This document shows, piece by piece, positions 34,649 through 39,277 of a DNA stretch of 39,277 nt (the stretch's first letter is position 1; each line of letters begins with the position of its first letter). Where the stretch lies: assembly GCA_023663225.1 (NCBI GenBank), contig JAMPHU010000026.1, positions 1-39,277 of the forward strand, in the 5' to 3' direction. The stretch comes from Candidatus Gastranaerophilales bacterium. GTDB lineage: Bacteria > Bacillota > Clostridia > Lachnospirales > Lachnospiraceae. Both the position numbers and the translations under genes were made by a program. The notes under the pieces are model-generated. The model saw only the letters and a list, made by a program, of their open reading frames with translations, was not told where the DNA came from and did no database searches.

Positions 34649-37600
34649 CTAGGTAGTACCTAAGTGGAACGAATACAGCAGCTTCTCTTTCATGGGGAGC
34701 TGCTGCAAGTTTGTCAGCGCCTCCTCATAATACGCAAGCTGCACCGCATAGCGGTTCCAAAGCGCCTCCATGGAGGCGACCACATCCGTCTTGTAATCCA
34801 ACAGTACAAGCGCTCCTTCTTCTATAAAAAAGACATCTATGATCCCCTGAATCAACACCTTCTCCCCCGCCGGAAATTCCGCCGCCAGCCTTCTCGCCTC
34901 AATCCCCAGCACAAAAGGCTGTTCTCTGTAAAGCTGCCCTTTTCTGTCGGCCGCCCACATGCGGTAGGCGATCTCCTGCTCTAAAAAGTGCAATAGCTTC
35001 CGCCTGCTCAGCGCGGCAAAATACTCTTGAGAGAGCCGCAGGGCTGCCACCTCTCTCTCTAAGAAGGCATCGAGATCCGCCGCCAGCCGCCCGCGGTCCA
35101 AACCGGCCCTGTACGACTCATAATCCGCCGGAAACTGTGAAAACTGACCGTCCAACAACAAAGGCAGCTCCAACAGCTCCATCGCCCGATGATAGGCGTT
35201 TCCACGGACCGCGCCGCTGACCTTCTCTTCCTCCCTGCGAAAGACAGGGATATAGGGCACCATTTCCTTCTCCTCAAAGGCGTGATATGCCTCTTCATCC
35301 TTGTCGGCCATAGCGGCCAGCTTTAACTCCGACACGGTGGTCTTGGTGTAAAGCTTCTCCAGATTCCTATGGGGATACGCATAGGCAAAACGTTCCCGCA
35401 GCTTCGCCAGCATCTCCTCGTCCACATAGAGATCGGACTTCTCCAGGCGGCTCCTCTTTTCGTACAATCCCACCTGTCCGGTAAGTTTTGTGCCGATCAA
35501 ATCCTCCGAAGAGATCGTGCTGACCTTCACATTCGTCTGTGCCAATATGGGAAGCAAAAAATCAAGAAAACTCCCTGCCTCCATGAAATCGATGTAGGAT
35601 AAATGATCCGCAGCCTGTTCTTTCCAAACCTCCCACTTATCTGCCGCCTGCTCCAGAGAGGCCGTCATAATCAGCTTCTCCTTGGCGCGCGTCAATGCCA
35701 CATAGAGCACTCTGAGCTCCTCCGCCAGAGAGTCCGCTCTCATTTTTCGCGAGACCGCCAGGCGGCGCAGCGTTTTGTTCCGAATCCGCTTCACCGGATC
35801 CACATAATCACAGGCAAGTCCCAGATCCATATCCACGATCAAAGACTGGTTGACGCTCTGCATATTAAAACGCTTGGACAATCCCGCCACAAAGGCCACG
35901 GGAAATTCCAGACCCTTGCTCTTGTGAATACTCATAATCCGCACCACATCCGCGTTCTCATCCAACAGTTCCGCTTCCCCATAGTCCATGTCGTATTTTT
36001 CCAACTGCTCCATATAACGGACAAAATGGAACAACCCAAAATAGCTGGTCTTTTCAAAGTCGGATGCCTTTGTAAACAGCATCTCCACATTGGCGCGGCG
36101 TTTGCCGCCCGCCGGAAGCGCAGTCACATAATCCAGATAGTCATAATCGTCCACAATCCGCTGCAAAAGGCTGCGGATCGGCAGATAGACCGCCACATCC
36201 CGATACGCGGAAATCTGCTCCAGGAACCTATGAACTTTACGCATCAGCGCCGGATCACGCTCCTCCGAAGGAGTTTTCGTTTCCTCCAAGGGCGTCTCCT
36301 CGCTATAAGCGCACAAAGCCTCGTACAGCGTACCCTCTTTTTTGTGCGCCCGCATCAGCGCGATCTCCTCCTCCGTAAACCCGCCAAAAATCGACCTTAA
36401 CACTCCAAACAGAGGGATATCCTGCCTGGGATTGTCAAGCACACGCAAAAGCTGCAACAACTCCTGCACCTCTGACGCGGCGAAATAACCTGTCTTGGAC
36501 GTGATATACGCAGGAATCCCCTCCGCCTCCAACACTTCCTTGCACGCCTCATCCCATCCGCTGGGAGACCGCAGCAAGATCACCATATCCCGATATGCCG
36601 CCGGACGCAGCTCGCCGCTGTCTTTGTCCGTCACTTGAAAAGAGGCTCGCAGCTCTTTTATCTTTTCCGCAATGACTAAAATCTCCGCCTGTTTCGCGTT
36701 AATCCGCTCCTCTGTCTCCGGTTTTTCCACGATCAAGAGTTCACTCTCGCAGTCCGCGTTTTCCGGATACACCGCCCCGACATACAGCGCGGCCCTGTCG
36801 TCATAGTCGATCTCTCCGATATTTTTGTCCATGATCCTGGAAAAAATTCCGTTTACCGTATCCACCACTTGAACGCGGCTTCTGAAATTCTTGGACAGAT
36901 CGATTCGCTGCCGCTCCCCATCGTCTGTGTATGTCTCATATTTCTCCAAAAACAGTTGCGGATTGGCCAGACGGAACTTATAGATGCTCTGTTTCACATC
37001 CCCCACCATAAAACGGTTGTAGCGTCCATCCTCCTCGCCCGAAACTGCTTTCAACAAATACTCCTGCACCAGATTGCTGTCCTGGTACTCGTCGATCAAA
37101 ATCTCTTTAAAATACTGGCGATACTCCAGCGCCACCGGACTGGGATGAATCTCCCCGTTTTCCCGATCTAATAAGATCTCCAGGGCATAATGCTCCATAT
37201 CAGAGAAATCGATCACTTTTTTCTCCTGTTTCTTCGCTTTCATCCGTCTGTCAAACTCTAACACCAGATCGATCAGCGCCGACACAGGCGCCATGCACGC
37301 ACGCCCCTGCGCCGCCGCAAGCTCCAAAGGCGTGGCAAAAAATTTCTCAACCATCTCCTGCACGGTATCCTTCACCTCACCGCGCATCTTTTTGGCCAGT
37401 TCCCGCTTTTGCGCCGAAACGCTTGTATCTTTTTTGGAAGGCAGCCGTCCAAAGCTCACCGTCAGGGCACGGGCCGCACATTCCTCCAAATTGGCACATT
37501 CCGCAAGCCTCCGCAACTGCTCCGCTTCCTGTTCCACCAGCTCTCCATACATATAAGGCCCGTCCGGTGTCTCGCACAGCTTTTTGACCCGTTCCATCTT

Positions 37601-38287
37601 CTCCACACAACCCGCGAGCATCCTCGCGACATGTTCCCACAGATAAACGCCGTAATCGCTCTGCAGCAGGGCCTTCTCGCAGTCTGCGGCATAATCCTCT
37701 CTGCGCGCTTCCAGCCACTCCTCCGGCCAGGGAAAGCTGGCAGCGTAGCGGGACAGATCCAGAATATGTCCCTCCAGCACCTTTTCTTTTCCCCCCGGGC
37801 AAAAATGCTCTACACATGCCAAAAAATCGTCCTCTTTCCTGGCAAAGGCATCCTCCAAAAGTCCGCTCAACACATCCTGCTGCATCAGCCGAATCTCCCC
37901 CTCATCCGCCACACGAAAAGCCGGATCCAATCCGATCTCATTGAAATGGTTGCGAACCAAAAACAGGCTGAAACTGTCGATGGTGGTGATCTGTGCGTTG
38001 TGAAGCAGCGTGGACTGTTTCTGAATATGCTCCGATTCCGGATGCTGCCGCAATTGCTCCGCGATCCCCGCGGCAATGCGCTCCCGCATCTCAGCCGCCG
38101 CAGCGTTCGTGAAAGTCACCACCAACAGCCTGTCCACATCCACCGGATGCGCCTCGTCGCACACCATTCGCACAATGCGCTCCACCAGCACGGCGGTCTT
38201 GCCGCTCCCCGCCGCCGCGGAGACGAGAATATTCCGGTTATGAAGTTCGATCACCTTTTGTTGCTCAGGGGTATATTGAATAGACAT
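34649..38287 (-). CDS. addA: ATP-dependent helicase/nuclease subunit A (AddA)
   Basis: AddA is the UvrD-type helicase and nuclease of the AddAB recombination complex. The 1212-residue protein has Walker A AAAGSGKT near residue 28, DEYQDSN, RIMSIHKSKGLEF, and a C-terminal nuclease motif (GIIDVFFIEEG, LLDYKTD). The length matches the family. CGGAGG lies before the ATG. It has its own promoter and lacks an adjacent addB, which in Bacillota usually precedes addA in an operon; the upstream mobile remnants may have separated them. Confidence 0.95.
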   Translation of the reverse strand: MSIQYTPEQQKVIELHNRNILVSAAAGSGKTAVLVERIVRMVCDEAHPVDVDRLLVVTFTNAAAAEMRERIAAGIAEQLRQHPESEHIQKQSTLLHNAQITTIDSFSLFLVRNHFNEIGLDPAFRVADEGEIRLMQQDVLSGLLEDAFARKEDDFLACVEHFCPGGKEKVLEGHILDLSRYAASFPWPEEWLEARREDYAADCEKALLQSDYGVYLWEHVARMLAGCVEKMERVKKLCETPDGPYMYGELVEQEAEQLRRLAECANLEECAARALTVSFGRLPSKKDTSVSAQKRELAKKMRGEVKDTVQEMVEKFFATPLELAAAQGRACMAPVSALIDLVLEFDRRMKAKKQEKKVIDFSDMEHYALEILLDRENGEIHPSPVALEYRQYFKEILIDEYQDSNLVQEYLLKAVSGEEDGRYNRFMVGDVKQSIYKFRLANPQLFLEKYETYTDDGERQRIDLSKNFRSRVQVVDTVNGIFSRIMDKNIGEIDYDDRAALYVGAVYPENADCESELLIVEKPETEERINAKQAEILVIAEKIKELRASFQVTDKDSGELRPAAYRDMVILLRSPSGWDEACKEVLEAEGIPAYITSKTGYFAASEVQELLQLLRVLDNPRQDIPLFGVLRSIFGGFTEEEIALMRAHKKEGTLYEALCAYSEETPLEETKTPSEERDPALMRKVHRFLEQISAYRDVAVYLPIRSLLQRIVDDYDYLDYVTALPAGGKRRANVEMLFTKASDFEKTSYFGLFHFVRYMEQLEKYDMDYGEAELLDENADVVRIMSIHKSKGLEFPVAFVAGLSKRFNMQSVNQSLIVDMDLGLACDYVDPVKRIRNKTLRRLAVSRKMRADSLAEELRVLYVALTRAKEKLIMTASLEQAADKWEVWKEQAADHLSYIDFMEAGSFLDFLLPILAQTNVKVSTISSEDLIGTKLTGQVGLYEKRSRLEKSDLYVDEEMLAKLRERFAYAYPHRNLEKLYTKTTVSELKLAAMADKDEEAYHAFEEKEMVPYIPVFRREEEKVSGAVRGNAYHRAMELLELPLLLDGQFSQFPADYESYRAGLDRGRLAADLDAFLEREVAALRLSQEYFAALSRRKLLHFLEQEIAYRMWAADRKGQLYREQPFVLGIEARRLAAEFPAGEKVLIQGIIDVFFIEEGALVLLDYKTDVVASMEALWNRYAVQLAYYEEALTNLQQLPMKEKLLYSFHLGTT

Positions 38288-38319
38288 AAGAGTCCTCCGT
38301 ATCAGAAAGATATAGATTT

Positions 38320-38348
38320 ATTATAACGAGAAACGGAGTTTTTTTCAA
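38320..38348 (-). promoter_or_regulatory. Sigma-A promoter of addA
   Basis: Minus-strand TTGAAA (complement of 38343-38348) and perfect TATAAT (complement of 38320-38325) are separated by exactly 17 bp. The start lies about 25 nt before the addA ATG. Confidence 0.75.
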
Positions 38349-38506
38349 TGGCGGCGAGATAGCCTTACGGTTAAAATTGTTACCGACAGCACAAACAGCA
38401 GGGATGCCATACCAACCAACAACTCATGCTTACAAGGAATACCTGCCATAAGTAATAAACTAATTAAATACAACAAAGGCAATAGATGAATGTATTCGGA
38501 AGCTTC
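38345..38506 (-). pseudogene. Remnant of a small membrane-protein gene
   Basis: A frame from a stop near 38507 to 38345 reads EASEYIHLLPLLYLISLLL and then MASLLFVLSVTILTV, two clear hydrophobic helices. There is no start at the beginning; only an internal ATG (MAGIPC) exists. Its end overlaps the addA promoter. It is probably the C-terminal tail of a lost membrane gene. Confidence 0.4.
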
Positions 38507-38571
38507 TTAAAGAGATTGATGCATTATATTAAAAATTCCTTTATAATATTACGAAATTCAGAAAACTTGCT

Positions 38572-38835
38572 TTAATATTCCTTGCACTTCTTTTCTAGCA
38601 TCTCAAAGTCATTTTTTCCTTATCCGATCTTTTTGTCTGTTAATTTCACGGCTTTTAGCCTGCAAAAGAAATTTATAATGCGGATCTTTTTCAGCATTGA
38701 TGTCTAACTCAATCAACTGCTCTTTTGGGACTGGGATCATATTGTTAAGGTTGATAACCGCATAGTCGTTTTTTTGATAAAGCCTATACTTTTTTCATTT
38801 TCTTATGCTTAGGTTTAAATGATGTATTTTCGTCC
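38572..38835 (-). pseudogene. Broken ToxN/AbiQ-family type III toxin
   Basis: The main frame (38609-38794) reads YAVINLNNMIPVPKEQLIEL, then DPHYKFLLQ and INRQKDRI, matching the core of ToxN/AbiQ toxins. The upstream piece FKPKHKKMKK in another frame fits the conserved PKHKKMK box, and the C-terminal NDFEMLEKKCKEY lies in a third frame ending at 38572. Two frameshifts, a missing middle segment and a missing N-terminus show it is dead. No repeated ToxI antitoxin RNA is seen upstream. The toxin is an RNase that acts in phage abortive infection; here it is only a fossil. Confidence 0.65.
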
Positions 38836-39084
38836 AAATGAACCACCTTCGTGAAAAAACAAATGCTCGTAGTACCAGGAAAACGGGACTGTGAATTAAC
38901 TAAAAATATTAACAGGGGGATTAAAAGCAGGACGATATGAAAAGACAGAAGTTGAAAATAAAGGATGAAGGTGGTACAATCAAAAAGCAAAATTATAGTC
39001 AAATCGGGATTTGTAGATATATTTCTTGAACTTTCCTTATTTTTCAAGGCTTTCAGAGCCCCATATAGTGAAATGATATGTATT

Positions 39085-39123
39085 TTCCCTTGTTTTTGCC
39101 CTTATGGGCATTTTACAAGGGAA
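39085..39123. terminator. Nested hairpin downstream of the integrase
   Basis: TTCCCTTGT (39085-39093) pairs with ACAAGGGAA (39115-39123), enclosing TGCCC (39097-39101) and GGGCA (39106-39110). It lies 17 nt after the integrase stop on the minus strand. The U-tract is weak, so it may serve as terminator or as part of an integration site. Confidence 0.5.
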
Positions 39124-39140
39124 GGTTTTTGTGAATGAAC

Positions 39141-39277
39141 TTAGTCATTGCCCGCCACTCTGTCCAAGAGCCTAGCGGAAGTCCGTTTTGCCTCCCTTGT
39201 GGCATGGGCATATACATTCATTGTGATACTCACATCAGAGTGTCCTAAGAGTTCCTGCACATCTTTTGGCGCTGCAC
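39141..39277 (-). CDS. Tyrosine recombinase/integrase, C-terminal part (runs off the window)
   Basis: The last 44 residues are visible (stop at 39141-39143): VQELLGHSDVSITMNVYAHA followed by a basic tail. The LLGH histidine and the Y of MNVYAH are the catalytic C-terminal motifs of phage-type tyrosine recombinases. The gene continues beyond the right edge. Such integrases lie at the ends of integrative elements, so an element probably begins here and extends to the right; an attachment site could lie between about 38350 and 39140 but is not identified. Confidence 0.88.
   Translation of the reverse strand, partial: AAPKDVQELLGHSDVSITMNVYAHATREAKRTSARLLDRVAGND

Noticed and set aside
38784-39047. 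87-residue hydrophobic ORF as a real gene
   Set aside because: Its C-terminal part belongs to the frame-shifted ToxN fossil and the rest is AT-rich low-complexity hydrophobic sequence.

Overview
The window looks like a chromosomal segment of an anaerobic Bacillota of the Lachnospiraceae type (class Clostridia). The evidence is Gram-positive AGGAGG ribosome-binding sites, sigma-A type promoters, a TPP riboswitch in front of a ThiT-type ECF substrate-binding subunit, an AddA helicase-nuclease, a YacP/Rae1-like NYN domain, and protein sequences typical of this family. Core genes have moderate GC. The left edge, the restriction island and the right edge are clearly AT-richer. No rRNA, tRNA or CRISPR array was found.

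Layout, left to right. (1) 1-2231 is an accessory scrap zone: two small membrane-protein genes on the minus strand, then insertion-sequence debris with one intact small IS-associated ORF and an IS66-like transposase fragment. (2) 2311-10081 is a minus-strand run transcribed from a good promoter at 10053-10081: tsaC, tsaD, tsaE and tsaB (all four bacterial t6A tRNA-modification genes), then a lipoprotein M3 peptidase, a membrane acyltransferase and a polytopic GT-C-like glycosyltransferase. Competing hairpins lie at the tsaD/tsaE junction. (3) 10082-20600 is an AT-rich defence island: a small DNA-binding protein, hsdM, hsdS, a 68-residue unknown, a Schlafen/AlbA_2-type protein, hsdR, and a 287-residue two-TM coiled-coil protein. 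Tattered small ORFs lie upstream of it. (4) 20600-26991 holds gltB-gltD (glutamate synthase) with a strong promoter, an array of TGACAATT half-sites, a terminator-like hairpin at the transcript 5' end and an 18-bp hairpin terminator after gltD. (5) 27078-33677 is a compact minus-strand cluster: a TetM/EF-G-like GTPase fused to a Rae1-like NYN endonuclease, a divergent MraY-type transferase, greA, a HAD phosphatase fused to a CPBP membrane protease, and a family 2 glycosyltransferase. (6) 33708-34586 is the only native plus-strand gene, thiT, under a TPP riboswitch. (7) 34649-38287 is addA with its own promoter and no adjacent addB. (8) 38345-39277 is a decayed mobile edge: a membrane-protein remnant, a broken ToxN/AbiQ type III toxin, and the C-terminus of a tyrosine recombinase running off the window.

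The most interesting architectures are the TetM-like/Rae1 fusion (two ribosomal A-site activities in one chain), the HAD-CPBP fusion next to greA, and the type I R-M operon carrying two extra ORFs between hsdS and hsdR plus a membrane protein after hsdR. The broken ToxN and the tyrosine recombinase suggest that this locus has repeatedly hosted anti-phage and integrative elements.
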